Part shown: in pieces, positions 25,817 to 34,899 of the stretch | Numbering within the stretch: the stretch's first letter is position 1 | Layout: each line of letters starts with the position of its first letter | Assembly: GCF_001320245.1 (NCBI RefSeq) | Contig: NZ_BCBA01000039.1 | Location: 1 to 64,000 of the forward strand | DNA from: Pseudomonas sp. NBRC 111124 | GTDB lineage: Bacteria; Pseudomonadota; Gammaproteobacteria; Pseudomonadales; Pseudomonadaceae | DNA: 64,000 nt | Reading direction: 5' to 3' | Translations under genes and position numbers: made by a program | Notes under the pieces: generated by a model | Database searches by the model: none | Told to the model about the DNA's origin: nothing | The model's input: the letters and a program-made list of their open reading frames with translations, nothing else

Positions 25817-26938
25817 ATGGCTTTCAACACCATCGAGGAACTCCTCGAGGACTACCGGCAAGGCAAGATGGTCCTGCTGGTGGACGACGAGGACCGGGAA
25901 AACGAAGGCGACCTGCTGATCGCCGCCGAGCGTTGTGACGCCCAGGCCATCAACTTCATGGCCCGCCAAGCGCGCGGCCTGATCTGCCTGACCTTGACCG
26001 ACGATCACTGCCAGCGCTTGGGCCTGGAGCAGATGGTACCGGCCAACGGCAGCGTGTTCAGCACCGCCTTCACCGTATCGATCGAAGCCGCCACCGGCGT
26101 CACCACCGGTATCTCCGCCGCCGACCGGGCACGTACCGTGGCCGCCGCGATGGCGCCCAATGCTCGCCCCGAAGACCTGGTGCAACCCGGCCACATTTTC
26201 CCCCTGCGCGCCCGCGAAGGCGGCGTGCTGACCCGCGCCGGGCACACTGAAGCCGGTTGCGACCTGGCCCGCCTGGCCGGTTTCAGCCCGGCCTCGGTGA
26301 TCGTCGAGGTGCTCAACGATGACGGCACGATGGCCCGCCGCCCCGACCTGGAAGTGTTTGCCGCGCAGCACGGCATCAAGATCGGCACCATCGCCGACCT
26401 GATCCACTACCGCCTGAGCACCGAGCAGACCATCAAGCGCATCGGCGAACGTGAACTGCCGACCGTGCACGGTACCTTCCGCCTGGTGACCTACGAGGAC
26501 CGCATCGAAGGCGGCGTGCACATGGCCATGGTCATGGGCGATATCCGTCGCGAGCAGCCGACCCTGGTGCGGGTGCACGTGATCGACCCGCTGCGCGACC
26601 TGGTTGGCGCTGAATACGCCGGCCCCGCCAACTGGACGCTGTGGGCGGCGCTGCAGAAGGTGGCCGAGGAAGGTTGCGGGGTGGTGGTGATCCTGGCCAA
26701 CCACGAATCTTCCCAGGCGTTGCTCGAACGCGTGCCGCAGCTGACCCAGCCGGTGCGGCCTTATCAGCGTGGGCAGTCGAAGGTGTATTCGGAAGTCGGT
26801 ACCGGGGCGCAGATTCTGCAGGATCTGGGCGTGGGCAAGCTGCGTCACCTGGGCCCGCCGCTGAAATATGCCGGGCTGGCCGGGTATGAGCTGGAAGTGG
26901 TGCAGAGCATTCCCTTCGAGCCTGGAATGGTTGGCTGA
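25817..26938 (+). CDS. ribB: RibBA-like protein: DHBP synthase with degenerate GTP cyclohydrolase II domain
   Basis: A 373-residue protein. Residues 1-200 are 3,4-dihydroxy-2-butanone-4-phosphate synthase, with the active-site acidic block DDEDRENEGDL (24-34) and RAGHTEAGCDLARLAG; it converts ribulose 5-phosphate in riboflavin synthesis. The C-terminal 170 residues resemble GTP cyclohydrolase II but lack the three zinc cysteines and the catalytic segment, so only the RibB activity is expected. No FMN riboswitch fits in the 78-bp leader; a GntR-like palindrome is there instead. It is probably a second, substrate-induced copy (inference). Confidence 0.88.
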   Translation: MAFNTIEELLEDYRQGKMVLLVDDEDRENEGDLLIAAERCDAQAINFMARQARGLICLTLTDDHCQRLGLEQMVPANGSVFSTAFTVSIEAATGVTTGISAADRARTVAAAMAPNARPEDLVQPGHIFPLRAREGGVLTRAGHTEAGCDLARLAGFSPASVIVEVLNDDGTMARRPDLEVFAAQHGIKIGTIADLIHYRLSTEQTIKRIGERELPTVHGTFRLVTYEDRIEGGVHMAMVMGDIRREQPTLVRVHVIDPLRDLVGAEYAGPANWTLWAALQKVAEEGCGVVVILANHESSQALLERVPQLTQPVRPYQRGQSKVYSEVGTGAQILQDLGVGKLRHLGPPLKYAGLAGYELEVVQSIPFEPGMVG

Positions 26939-26943
26939 CACGG

Positions 26944-27066
26944 CCCTGTAGGAGCGGCCTTGTGTCGCGAAAGGGCCGCGGAGCGGCCCCAGTCATTCAT
27001 GTATCGACGCTGAAATTGTGGGGCCGCTTCGCGGCCCTTTCGCGACACAAGGCCGCTCCTACAAGG
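26944..27066. repeat. Inverted repeat pair downstream of the RibBA-like gene
   Basis: Arms of 48 bp (26944-26991 and 27019-27066), inverted with a few mismatches, containing GTAGGAGCGGCCTTGTGTCG and the GGGCCGC hairpin. This is a third flavour of Pseudomonas intergenic repeat. It fills the first part of the 331-bp gap before the ABC operon; the remainder (27067-27269) holds the promoter and the GntR-like site. Confidence 0.75.
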
Positions 27067-27110
27067 ACGGAGTGATGGCCGGTAGCCGCATACCTCTTGC
27101 CAAAACTTTG

Positions 27111-27127
27111 GAATACCATAATATGAT
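27111..27127. promoter_or_regulatory. Second GntR-like operator, upstream of the polyamine-type ABC operon
   Basis: On the minus strand this reads TATTATGGTATTCCAAA, matching 14 of 17 positions of the site at 25770-25788. It lies about 145 bp before the binding-protein gene. The shared motif suggests one regulator controls the RibBA-like/DUF1330 pair and the importer. Confidence 0.45.
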
Positions 27128-27269
27128 ATCCCGTAGACCTTGAATCTGCAGGCCGGCACCTACAATTCCAAACGGCCACAAGACACTTTGTTTTAGCTGC
27201 TCCCCGAATACTGTTGGCGGGCGCACCAGAAGCCCCGCCTCGAATAACAAAAGCAACGAGGGCGTAACC

Positions 27270-28295
27270 ATGCTGTTGAGCAAACGTGTAACCGCAGTGC
27301 TGTCCGCCAGCCTGCTGACCCTGGCATGTCAGGCCGCCCAGGCCGCTGACAGCCTGAACTTCGTCAGCTGGGGTGGTACCACCCAGGACGCCCAGAAAGA
27401 AGCATGGGCCATACCCTTCACCAAAAGCACCGACATCAAAGTCGTCCAGGACGGCCCGACCGACTACGGCAAGCTCAAAGCCATGGTCGAGAGCGGTAAC
27501 GTGCAGTGGGACGTGGTTGACGTTGAAGCCGACTTCGCCCTGCGAGCCGCCAGCGAAGGCCTGCTCGAACCCCTCGATTTCACCCAGATCAAGCGCGACA
27601 AGATCGACCCACGTTTCGTCTCCGATCACGGCGTCGGCTCGTTCTTCTTCTCCTTCGTGCTCGGCTACAACGAAGGCAAGCTCGGTGCCAACAAGCCGGT
27701 CGACTGGACCGCGCTGTTCGACACCAAGACCTACCCCGGCAAACGCGCACTGTACAAATGGCCGAGCCCCGGCGTGCTGGAACTGGCCCTGCTGGCCGAC
27801 GGCGTAGCCCCCAAAGACCTCTACCCGCTGGACCTGGACCGCGCCTTCAAGAAGCTCGACACCATCAAGAAAGACATCGTCTGGTGGGGTGGGGGCGCCC
27901 AGTCGCAGCAGCTGCTGGCCTCCGGTGAAGCCTCGCTCGGCCAGTTCTGGAACGGCCGCGTGTATGCCTTGCAGCAAGACGGTGCACCGGTGGGCGTGAG
28001 CTGGAAGCAGAACCTGGTCATGGCCGACTTCCTGGTCATCCCGAAAGGCTCGAAGAACAAGGACGCGGCCATGAAGTTCCTGGCCAATGCCAGCAGCGCC
28101 GAAGGCCAGGCCGAGTTCGCCAACAAGACCGCCTACGCCCCGGTGAACGTCGACAGCGTGGCCAAGCTGGACAGCAAACTGGCGCCGAACCTGCCGACCG
28201 CCTACGCCCAGGACCAGGTCTCCCTGGACTTCGCCTACTGGGCGAAAAACGGCCAGGCCATCGCAGCCCGCTGGAATGAGTGGTTGGTCAAATGA
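27270..28295 (+). CDS. ABC transporter substrate-binding protein, PotD-like
   Basis: A 341-residue periplasmic protein with a signal peptide (about 1-25, ending QAAQA). The mature start (DSLNFVSWGGTTQDAQKEAW) and VVDVEADFALRAASEGLLEPLDF are typical of the spermidine/putrescine-binding family, which also takes up opines, phosphonates and other cations. GAGG lies before the ATG. Four genes (binding protein, two permeases, ATPase) form one operon with 4-bp and short overlaps. Confidence 0.9.
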   Translation: MLLSKRVTAVLSASLLTLACQAAQAADSLNFVSWGGTTQDAQKEAWAIPFTKSTDIKVVQDGPTDYGKLKAMVESGNVQWDVVDVEADFALRAASEGLLEPLDFTQIKRDKIDPRFVSDHGVGSFFFSFVLGYNEGKLGANKPVDWTALFDTKTYPGKRALYKWPSPGVLELALLADGVAPKDLYPLDLDRAFKKLDTIKKDIVWWGGGAQSQQLLASGEASLGQFWNGRVYALQQDGAPVGVSWKQNLVMADFLVIPKGSKNKDAAMKFLANASSAEGQAEFANKTAYAPVNVDSVAKLDSKLAPNLPTAYAQDQVSLDFAYWAKNGQAIAARWNEWLVK

Positions 28296-29209
28296 AAGTC
28301 GCCATCAACGCCCTGCATAACGCGCAAGGTGCCCCCACGGGCACCGGCGCCCCGGGAACGGCGCCCCGCCGCGTCGGCCTGAGCCAACGCTGGAAAGGCA
28401 GCCGTAACCTGCTGCCGGCCCTGCTGTTCCTCGGCCTGTTCTTCTTCGCCCCGCTGGTCGGCCTGTTGCTGCGCGGGGTGCTGGAGCCAACGCCAGGGCT
28501 AGGCAACTACGAGCAGCTGTTCGCCAACTCGGCCTATGCACGGGTGCTGTTCAACACCTTCTCGGTGGCCGGCGTGGTCACCCTGATCAGCGTGCTGCTG
28601 GGCTTCCCGCTGGCCTGGGCGATCACGCTGGTGCCCAACGGCTGGGGCCGCTGGCTGCTGAACATCGTGCTGCTGTCGATGTGGACCAGCCTGCTGGCGC
28701 GCACCTACTCGTGGCTGGTGCTGCTGCAGAGCTCGGGGGTGATCAACAAGGCGTTGATGGCTATGGGTATCATCGACACCCCGCTGGAGATGGTGCACAA
28801 CCTCACCGGCGTGGTGATCGGCATGAGCTACATCATGATCCCGTTCATCGTGCTGCCGCTGCAGGCGACCATGCACGCCATCGACCCGATGGTGCTGCAG
28901 GCCGGCTCGATCTGCGGCGCAAGCCCGTGGACCAACTTCTGGAAGGTGTTCCTGCCACTGTGCCGCTCGGGGCTGTTTTCCGGGGCGCTGATGGTGTTCG
29001 TGATGTCGCTCGGTTACTACGTTACCCCGGCCCTGCTCGGCGGTGCGCAAAACATGATGCTGCCCGAATTCATCATCCAGCAGGTGCAGTCGTTCCTCAA
29101 CTGGGGCCTGGCCAGCGCCGCCGCCGCACTGCTGGTGGTCATCACCCTGGTGCTCTTCTACCTGTACCTGAAGCTGCAGCCGGAATCCCCGGTTGGCAAC
29201 GCGAGGTAA
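28292..29209 (+). CDS. ABC transporter permease, PotB-like
   Basis: A 305-residue inner-membrane permease. A hydrophilic N-terminus of about 40 residues precedes six hydrophobic segments (first: LLPALLFLGLFFFAPLVGLLL). The EAA-type loop is near residue 205 (VLQAGSICGASPWTNFWKVF). The ATG overlaps the stop of the binding-protein gene (ATGA, 28292-28295). It forms the membrane pore with the next gene product. Confidence 0.9.
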   Translation: MKVAINALHNAQGAPTGTGAPGTAPRRVGLSQRWKGSRNLLPALLFLGLFFFAPLVGLLLRGVLEPTPGLGNYEQLFANSAYARVLFNTFSVAGVVTLISVLLGFPLAWAITLVPNGWGRWLLNIVLLSMWTSLLARTYSWLVLLQSSGVINKALMAMGIIDTPLEMVHNLTGVVIGMSYIMIPFIVLPLQATMHAIDPMVLQAGSICGASPWTNFWKVFLPLCRSGLFSGALMVFVMSLGYYVTPALLGGAQNMMLPEFIIQQVQSFLNWGLASAAAALLVVITLVLFYLYLKLQPESPVGNAR

Positions 29210-29215
29210 ACCGCC

Positions 29216-30025
29216 ATGCTCCTGTCTCCCAATGCCATGGGCCGCCCGCTGCGTACGGGCCTGTACCTGACCACCGGGGTCATCGCGGCCTTTCTGCTGC
29301 TGCCGGTGGTGTTCATCGTGCTGCTGTCGTTCGGCTCGTCCCAGTGGCTGGTGTTCCCGCCACCGGGCTGGACCTTCAAGTGGTATGGCCAGTTCTTCTC
29401 CAACCCGGAGTGGATGGACGCCGCCCTGGCCAGCCTCAAGGTCGCCGTGCTGACCACCATCGCTGCCGTGCTGCTGGGCCTGCCCACCGCCTTCGCCCTG
29501 GTGCGCGGCCGCTTCCCAGGGCGCGAAATGCTCTACGGCCTGTTCACCATGCCGATGATCGTGCCGCTGGTGATCATCGCCGTGGCGGTGTACGCGCTGT
29601 TCCTCAAGCTCGGCTACACCGGCACGCTGTTCGCCTTCGTGGTCAGCCATGTGATCGTCGCCCTGCCCTTCACCATCATCTCGATCATCAACTCGCTGAA
29701 GCTGTTCGACCAGTCGATCGAGGACGCCGCGGTGATCTGCGGCGCCTCGCGCCTGCAGGCGATCTTCAAGGTGACTTTCCCGGCGATTCGCCCGGGCATG
29801 ATCGCCGGTGGCCTGTTCGCCTTCCTGGTGTCGTGGGATGAAGTGGTGCTGAGCGTGATGATGGCAAGCCCCGACCTTCAGACCCTGCCGGTGAAGATGT
29901 GGACCACCCTGCGCCAGGACCTAAGCCCGGTGATCGCCGTGGCCTCGACCCTGCTGATCGGCCTGTCGCTGCTTGTCATGTTCATTGCCGCCGCCTTGCG
30001 CCGGCGCACCGAAGTCAACGCCTGA
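29216..30025 (+). CDS. ABC transporter permease, PotC-like
   Basis: A 269-residue permease with six hydrophobic segments; the EAA loop is DAAVICGASRLQAIFKVTFP (about 176-195). It starts 6 bp after the PotB-like gene and precedes the ATPase by 19 bp. The WDEVVLSVMMASP motif after the loop is characteristic of PotC-type subunits. Confidence 0.9.
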   Translation: MLLSPNAMGRPLRTGLYLTTGVIAAFLLLPVVFIVLLSFGSSQWLVFPPPGWTFKWYGQFFSNPEWMDAALASLKVAVLTTIAAVLLGLPTAFALVRGRFPGREMLYGLFTMPMIVPLVIIAVAVYALFLKLGYTGTLFAFVVSHVIVALPFTIISIINSLKLFDQSIEDAAVICGASRLQAIFKVTFPAIRPGMIAGGLFAFLVSWDEVVLSVMMASPDLQTLPVKMWTTLRQDLSPVIAVASTLLIGLSLLVMFIAAALRRRTEVNA

Positions 30026-30044
30026 GCGTGCGGAGAAAACAACA

Positions 30045-31193
30045 ATGAGTGCAGTCATCAAAGACAACGCCCACGGCAAGACCCTGGTCAGCCTGCGTGG
30101 CCTGAACAAGCACTACGGCGACTTTACCGCCGTCGACAACCTTGACCTGGAGATCCAGGACGGTGAGTTCCTGACCTTCCTCGGCTCCAGCGGCTCGGGC
30201 AAGTCCACCACGCTGTCGATGCTGGCCGGCTTCGAAACGCCGAGCAGCGGCGAGATCCTGGTCGAAGGCCAGTCGCTGGTCAACGTGCCGCCGCACAAGC
30301 GCGACATCGGCATGGTGTTCCAGCGTTACTCGCTATTCCCGCACCTGAACGTGCGTGACAACATCGCCTTCCCCCTGGCCATTCGCAAACTCAGCGCCAG
30401 CGAAACCACCAAGCGCGTCGATGCCATGCTCAAGCTGGTACAGCTGGAGAAGTTCGCCCACCGCAAGCCGTCGCAGATGTCCGGTGGCCAGCAGCAGCGC
30501 GTGGCGATTGCCCGGGCGTTGGTGTACGAGCCCCGCATCCTGCTGATGGACGAACCGCTCGGTGCCCTGGACAAAAAACTGCGTGAAGACCTGCAGGACG
30601 AACTGCGCCAGCTGCACCGCCGGCTGGGCATCACCATCGTCTACGTGACCCATGACCAGGAAGAAGCCATGCGCCTGTCCCAGCGCATCGCCATTTTCAG
30701 CCATGGCAAGATCGTTGGCCTGGGTACCGGTTACGACCTTTATCAGAACCCACCAAATGCCTTTGTCGCGTCGTTCCTGGGCAACTCCAACTTCTTGCGG
30801 ATCAAGGCCAACAGCAATGGTGCGGGCAGCTTCGAAGGCCAGCCAGTGGCCGTTCGCCTGACCCCGGGTCTTACTGCCGACCAGGATGCATTGATCATGG
30901 TGCGCCCGGAGAAAGCCCTGGCCCTGACAGCCGAGCAGGCCGCGCGCGACCCATTGCCAGCGGGCTGGAACGAGGTCTCTGCCAAGGTCGGTGAAGTGCT
31001 GTTCCTAGGTGAAAGCCAGACCTGCCATGTGGTAACCGCAGGCGGCACCGAACTGACGGTGAAAGCGCTGTCGGCCGCGGGGATGCCGATGCAGCCGGGC
31101 GATAGCGTGAAAGTGCGCTGGGCGGTGGCGGATGCCTGCATCTATACCCAGTGGGCGGAGAGTGACCTGAGCAAGTCGGCCGGGGCGCATTGA
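30045..31193 (+). CDS. ABC transporter ATP-binding protein, PotA-like
   Basis: A 382-residue ATPase: Walker A GSSGSGKST (about residues 47-55), signature MSGGQQQRV (about 145-153), Walker B ILLMDEP, and a C-terminal TOBE regulatory domain from about residue 285. ATG 30045 has GGAGA upstream; the open frame further 5' lies inside the permease gene. It powers the importer encoded by the three genes before it. A REP palindrome follows the stop. Confidence 0.93.
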   Translation: MSAVIKDNAHGKTLVSLRGLNKHYGDFTAVDNLDLEIQDGEFLTFLGSSGSGKSTTLSMLAGFETPSSGEILVEGQSLVNVPPHKRDIGMVFQRYSLFPHLNVRDNIAFPLAIRKLSASETTKRVDAMLKLVQLEKFAHRKPSQMSGGQQQRVAIARALVYEPRILLMDEPLGALDKKLREDLQDELRQLHRRLGITIVYVTHDQEEAMRLSQRIAIFSHGKIVGLGTGYDLYQNPPNAFVASFLGNSNFLRIKANSNGAGSFEGQPVAVRLTPGLTADQDALIMVRPEKALALTAEQAARDPLPAGWNEVSAKVGEVLFLGESQTCHVVTAGGTELTVKALSAAGMPMQPGDSVKVRWAVADACIYTQWAESDLSKSAGAH

Positions 31194-31215
31194 TCCCAGC
31201 AAGTGAGTGGCTGTA

Positions 31216-31251
31216 CCGGCCTCTTCGCGGGCTCGCCCGCGAAGAGGCCGG
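31216..31251. repeat. REP palindrome between the ABC operon and a convergent LysR gene
   Basis: Perfect 17-bp arms (31216-31232, 31235-31251) with a 2-nt loop; core GGCCTCTTCGCGGGC. It is at the end of both convergent genes and likely stops both. Confidence 0.8.
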
Positions 31252-31256
31252 CACAG

Positions 31257-32168
31257 TCAACCCGGCATTTGAAACCTGTCGGTGAAAAACTGGCGAAAGA
31301 ACTCCACCGCCACCCGCACCTTGGCCGACCCGGCCAGCGGTGCGGTATACACCGCCCAGATATCGGCACTCTGCCGATACCCTTCCAGCACTTGCACCAG
31401 CCGGCCATCGGCCAGGCTGTCATGCACATCCCAGCATGACCGCAGCACGATTCCGCGCCCGTCCAGGCACCACTGGTGCACCACCTCTCCGTGGTTGCTC
31501 GACAACGCGCCGGTGACCCGCACACTTTCCTCGCCAGCGGGCCCCTCAAGGTGCCAGAGCCCAAACGGATGGTCGCGTTCCTTGATCACCAGGCAATCGT
31601 GGCTGGCCAGGTCTGTCAGGTTCTTCGGCGTACCGCGCCGGGCCAGATACTCCGGCGCCGCACACAGCACTCGCCAGTTGCGCGCCAAGCGCTTGGCGAT
31701 CAGGTTCGGGGCAATCTGGTCGCCCACGCGGATATCCAGATCGACGCCCTCGGCCGCCAGGTCCACCAAGCGGTCATGCACGTCCAGACGAATGTCCAGC
31801 CGTGGGTAGCGCGCCGCCAGCTCCGACAACGCTGGCGCCACCATCCGCCGGCCCAGCCCCAGGCTGCTGGCGATGCGCAATTGCCCGGCCGGCTCACGCT
31901 GGCCAGCATCCAGGTCGTCACCCATGCGCTGCAGCGCCTCGAAGATCTGCTGTGCCCATTGGTAGACCCGCTCACCCTCCTCGCTCACCGTCACCCGCCG
32001 GGTGGTCCGGTGCAGCAGGCGCACGCCAAGGTCCGCTTCCAGTTGGCGGATACGCTTGCTGACGAATGCTGCCGACATGCCGCGGGCTTCGGCCACCGCC
32101 GCGAAGCTCGCTCGGCGGGCCACCTGCATGAAGATATCGAGGTCGTCGAGGTTTGGCAGATTATTCAC
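31257..32168 (-). CDS. LysR-family regulator, DmlR-like
   Basis: A 303-residue LysR regulator starting MNNLPNLDDLDIFMQVARR at a GTG codon, helix-turn-helix about residues 17-45 (ARGMSAAFVSKRIRQLEADLG). It is divergent from the tartrate/malate dehydrogenase gene, the same arrangement as dmlR-dmlA of E. coli, where the regulator activates D-malate use. An ATTC-N9-GAAT inverted repeat (32170-32186) beside its start is a possible LysR operator. Confidence 0.9.
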   Translation of the reverse strand: MNNLPNLDDLDIFMQVARRASFAAVAEARGMSAAFVSKRIRQLEADLGVRLLHRTTRRVTVSEEGERVYQWAQQIFEALQRMGDDLDAGQREPAGQLRIASSLGLGRRMVAPALSELAARYPRLDIRLDVHDRLVDLAAEGVDLDIRVGDQIAPNLIAKRLARNWRVLCAAPEYLARRGTPKNLTDLASHDCLVIKERDHPFGLWHLEGPAGEESVRVTGALSSNHGEVVHQWCLDGRGIVLRSCWDVHDSLADGRLVQVLEGYRQSADIWAVYTAPLAGSAKVRVAVEFFRQFFTDRFQMPG

Positions 32169-32264
32169 GATTCGTACACCAAGAATGCATGACCTAGCTA
32201 ATTATCAATGAAGTGAACCCTTATAGCATGGCCGACATCAGTTCCCCAGACACAAGGTGTGGCC

Positions 32265-33365
32265 ATGACCAAGACCAAGACTTTCAAGATCGCCGCCATC
32301 CCCGGTGACGGCATCGGCAACGAAGTGCTCCCGGAAGGTATCCGCGTGCTCGAAGCCGCCGCCCGCAAGCATGGCCTGGCCCTGCAGTTCGAGTTCTTCG
32401 AGTGGGCCAGCTGCGACTACTACCTGGCCCACGGCAAGATGATGCCGGACGATTGGTTCGACCAGCTCAAGGGCTTCGATGCCTTGTACTTCGGTGCCGT
32501 CGGCTGGCCCGACAAGGTGCCTGACCATATTTCCCTGTGGGGCTCGCTGCTCAAGTTCCGCCGCGACTTCGACCAGTACGTGAACATCCGCCCGGTGCGC
32601 CTGTTCCCCGGCGTACCCTGCCCGCTGGCCGGCAAGCAGCCTGGCGACATCGACTTCGTCGTAGTGCGGGAAAACACCGAGGGCGAATACTCGTCACTGG
32701 GTGGGCGCATGTTCGAAGGTACCGCCAACGAATTCGTCCTGCAGGAATCGGTGTTCACCCGCCGTGGCGTCGATCGCATTCTCGAATACGCCTTCGAGTT
32801 GGCCCACAATCGCCCGCGCCAGCATGTGACCTCGGCCACCAAGTCCAACGGCATGGCCGTGAGCATGCCCTACTGGGACGAGCGCACCGCCGCCGTGGCC
32901 GCACACTACCCGGAAATCACCTGGGACAAGCAGCACATCGACATCCTCTGCGCACGCTTCGTGCTACAGCCGGAGCGCTTCGACGTGGTGGTGGCGTCCA
33001 ACCTGTTCGGCGACATCCTCTCCGACCTCGGGCCAGCCTGCACCGGCACCATCGGCATCGCGCCGTCGGCCAACCTCAACCCCGAGCGCAAGTTTCCATC
33101 CTTGTTCGAACCCGTGCACGGCTCGGCGCCGGACATCTTTGGCAAGAACATCGCCAACCCGATCGGCATGATCTGGTCGGGCGCGCTGATGCTGGAGTTC
33201 CTCGGCAAAGAAACCGGTGAAGCCCACTATCAGACAGCGCACGATGACATCCTGCAGGCCATCGAAGCGGTCATCGCCAGCGGCGCAACCACACCTGACA
33301 TGGGCGGCAGCCGTTCGACCCAGGCGGTGGGCCAAGCCATCGTCGATGCATTGAACGCCGCCTGA
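32265..33365 (+). CDS. Tartrate dehydrogenase/decarboxylase family (TtuC/DmlA-like)
   Basis: A 366-residue member of the isocitrate/isopropylmalate dehydrogenase superfamily, oxidising D-malate, tartrate or a related 2-hydroxyacid with NAD+. It shows IPGDGIGNEV, the family arginines in LLKFRRDFDQYVNIRPVR, RENTEGEYSS, and the metal-binding aspartates in NLFGDILSDLGP; GSAPDIFGKNIANP is the NAD site. ATG 32265 has AAGGTG 6 nt upstream and is preferred to GTG 32259. Substrate choice among tartrate, D-malate and isopropylmalate-like acids cannot be read from sequence. Confidence 0.9.
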   Translation: MTKTKTFKIAAIPGDGIGNEVLPEGIRVLEAAARKHGLALQFEFFEWASCDYYLAHGKMMPDDWFDQLKGFDALYFGAVGWPDKVPDHISLWGSLLKFRRDFDQYVNIRPVRLFPGVPCPLAGKQPGDIDFVVVRENTEGEYSSLGGRMFEGTANEFVLQESVFTRRGVDRILEYAFELAHNRPRQHVTSATKSNGMAVSMPYWDERTAAVAAHYPEITWDKQHIDILCARFVLQPERFDVVVASNLFGDILSDLGPACTGTIGIAPSANLNPERKFPSLFEPVHGSAPDIFGKNIANPIGMIWSGALMLEFLGKETGEAHYQTAHDDILQAIEAVIASGATTPDMGGSRSTQAVGQAIVDALNAA

Positions 33366-33383
33366 CTGTCACATTTCGGTCAC
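33366..33383 (+). promoter_or_regulatory. Pho box promoter
   Basis: CTGTCACATTTCGGTCAC matches the PhoB repeat consensus (two CTGTCA-like units 11 bp apart) closely. A -10-like TAATCT lies at 33394-33399, 10 bp after the box, as in PhoB-activated promoters. It is 50 bp before the PstS-OmpA gene, which encodes a phosphate-binding-type domain. Confidence 0.65.
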
Positions 33384-33432
33384 CCCTCCGTCGTAATCTG
33401 CCGGGCAACGCTATGCCACAAGGTCGCCCGGC

Positions 33433-34740
33433 ATGTTCCGCCTGCTGCTCCTGCTGCTTCCCCTGCTCCCGCTGACGGCCCTGGCCGAAGCGGGCCACCT
33501 GCGTGTCCAAGGGTCCAATACCATTGGCGCGGCGCTGTTGCCTGCGCTGGTGAAGGGGCAGCTATGGGCGCAGAAGGCAACTGACATCCAGCAGTCACCG
33601 GGCGCGGTGCCAAACGAGACCGTGATCACCGCGCGCGACGCCCAGGGCCGGGCGCTGCGCATCGACGTCGCCGCGCATGGCTCCAGCACCGGCTTTGCCG
33701 CATTGGGCCAGGGCAAAGCCGACCTGGCCGCAGCTTCGCGCCCGATCAGCGATACCGAAGTGCGCCAACTCAAGGCCCTGGGCGACCTGCGCTCGGCCAG
33801 CGCCGAGCAGGTCATCGGCCTGGACGGCGTGGCTGTCATCGTCCACCCCGACAACCCGCTGCCGCAGCTGACAACACGGCAACTGGCGCAGATCTTCTCC
33901 GGGCAGATCCAGCGCTGGGAGCAATTGGGCGTGGCCGGCGGAGCCATTCACCTGTATGCACGCGACGACCGCTCCGGGACCTACGAAACCTTCAAGGCAC
34001 TGGTGCTTGAGCCACAACATGGCGAACTGGCCAGCCAGGCCCAGCGTTTCGAGTCCAGCGAGGAGTTGGCCGAGCGGGTCGGCGCCGATCGCCAGGCCAT
34101 CGGTTTCAGCAGCCTGGCGGCGGTGCACGGGGCCAAGGTGCTGGCGGTGGCCGAGGGCGATGCGCCGGCCCTGTTGCCGGAGCGCCAGCGCGTGGCCAGT
34201 GAGGATTACCCGCTGTCTCGCCGCTTGTACGTCTACCTGCCGGCCAATGCTAAACCCGAGGCCCGCGCGCTGGCGGACTTCGCCCAGAGCCCGGCCGGCC
34301 AGGCCATCGTCGCCGCACAGGGCTTCGTCTCGCAGCAGGTCGCCGCACAAGCGGTAGCGGCGCAGGCCGACATGCCACCGCGCTATCGCAGCCTGACCCA
34401 GCAGGCACAACGCCTGAGCGTCAACTTCCGCTTCCAGGAAGGCAGCGCCAGCCTCGACAACAAGGCCCTGCGCGATGTGCAGCGGGTCACCGAATACCTG
34501 CGCCAGGCCGGCAAGCTGCAGAGCAAGGCGGTACTGGTGGGCTTCGGCGACCCCAAGGAAACGCCCGGCCGTGCAGCCCTGCTGTCGCGCCTGCGCGCCC
34601 AGGCGGTGCGCCGCGAACTGGCACGGGGTGGCGTCGAGGTGCTGGAGGTGACCGGCATGGGCGATGAGTTGCCCATCGCCGGCAATGACATGGAACAAGG
34701 GCGCTTGCGTAACCGGCGGGTGGAAGTCTGGGTCTACTGA
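33433..34740 (+). CDS. PstS-like phosphate-binding / OmpA-domain fusion protein
   Basis: A 435-residue exported protein. After a signal peptide (about 1-19, ending TALAEA) come a PstS-type substrate-binding domain (VQGSNTIGAALLPALV near 25, then DDRSGTYETFKAL near 177) and a C-terminal OmpA-like domain (about 320-435, VNFRFQEGSASLDNKALRDV and RLRNRRVEVWV) that usually grips peptidoglycan. It should hold a phosphate-binding module at the cell wall. The Pho box directly upstream supports induction by phosphate starvation. No pst transport genes are adjacent. Confidence 0.9.
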   Translation: MFRLLLLLLPLLPLTALAEAGHLRVQGSNTIGAALLPALVKGQLWAQKATDIQQSPGAVPNETVITARDAQGRALRIDVAAHGSSTGFAALGQGKADLAAASRPISDTEVRQLKALGDLRSASAEQVIGLDGVAVIVHPDNPLPQLTTRQLAQIFSGQIQRWEQLGVAGGAIHLYARDDRSGTYETFKALVLEPQHGELASQAQRFESSEELAERVGADRQAIGFSSLAAVHGAKVLAVAEGDAPALLPERQRVASEDYPLSRRLYVYLPANAKPEARALADFAQSPAGQAIVAAQGFVSQQVAAQAVAAQADMPPRYRSLTQQAQRLSVNFRFQEGSASLDNKALRDVQRVTEYLRQAGKLQSKAVLVGFGDPKETPGRAALLSRLRAQAVRRELARGGVEVLEVTGMGDELPIAGNDMEQGRLRNRRVEVWVY

Positions 34741-34899
34741 TAGGCAAAGAAATGTAACAGCTCACCATTCGGCATCACTGGCAAACGGGTCTAGGCTCAA
34801 GCCCATGTGATACCGGGCCCCTCTGACGGCTGCCAAGCCGTGATGTCGGATCACTGTTGCGATCTTCACATGGCAACGTCGACTATCAAGGAGGGGCTC

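Noticed and set aside
25739..26941. Long minus-strand extension upstream of the DUF1330 gene
   Set aside because: It is antisense to the RibBA-like gene; only the last 97 residues match a known family, with a ribosome site at 25738.
34741..34899. yybP-ykoY manganese riboswitch before terC
   Set aside because: TerC genes often have one, but the conserved GGGGAGUAG core is missing; only a small hairpin is present.
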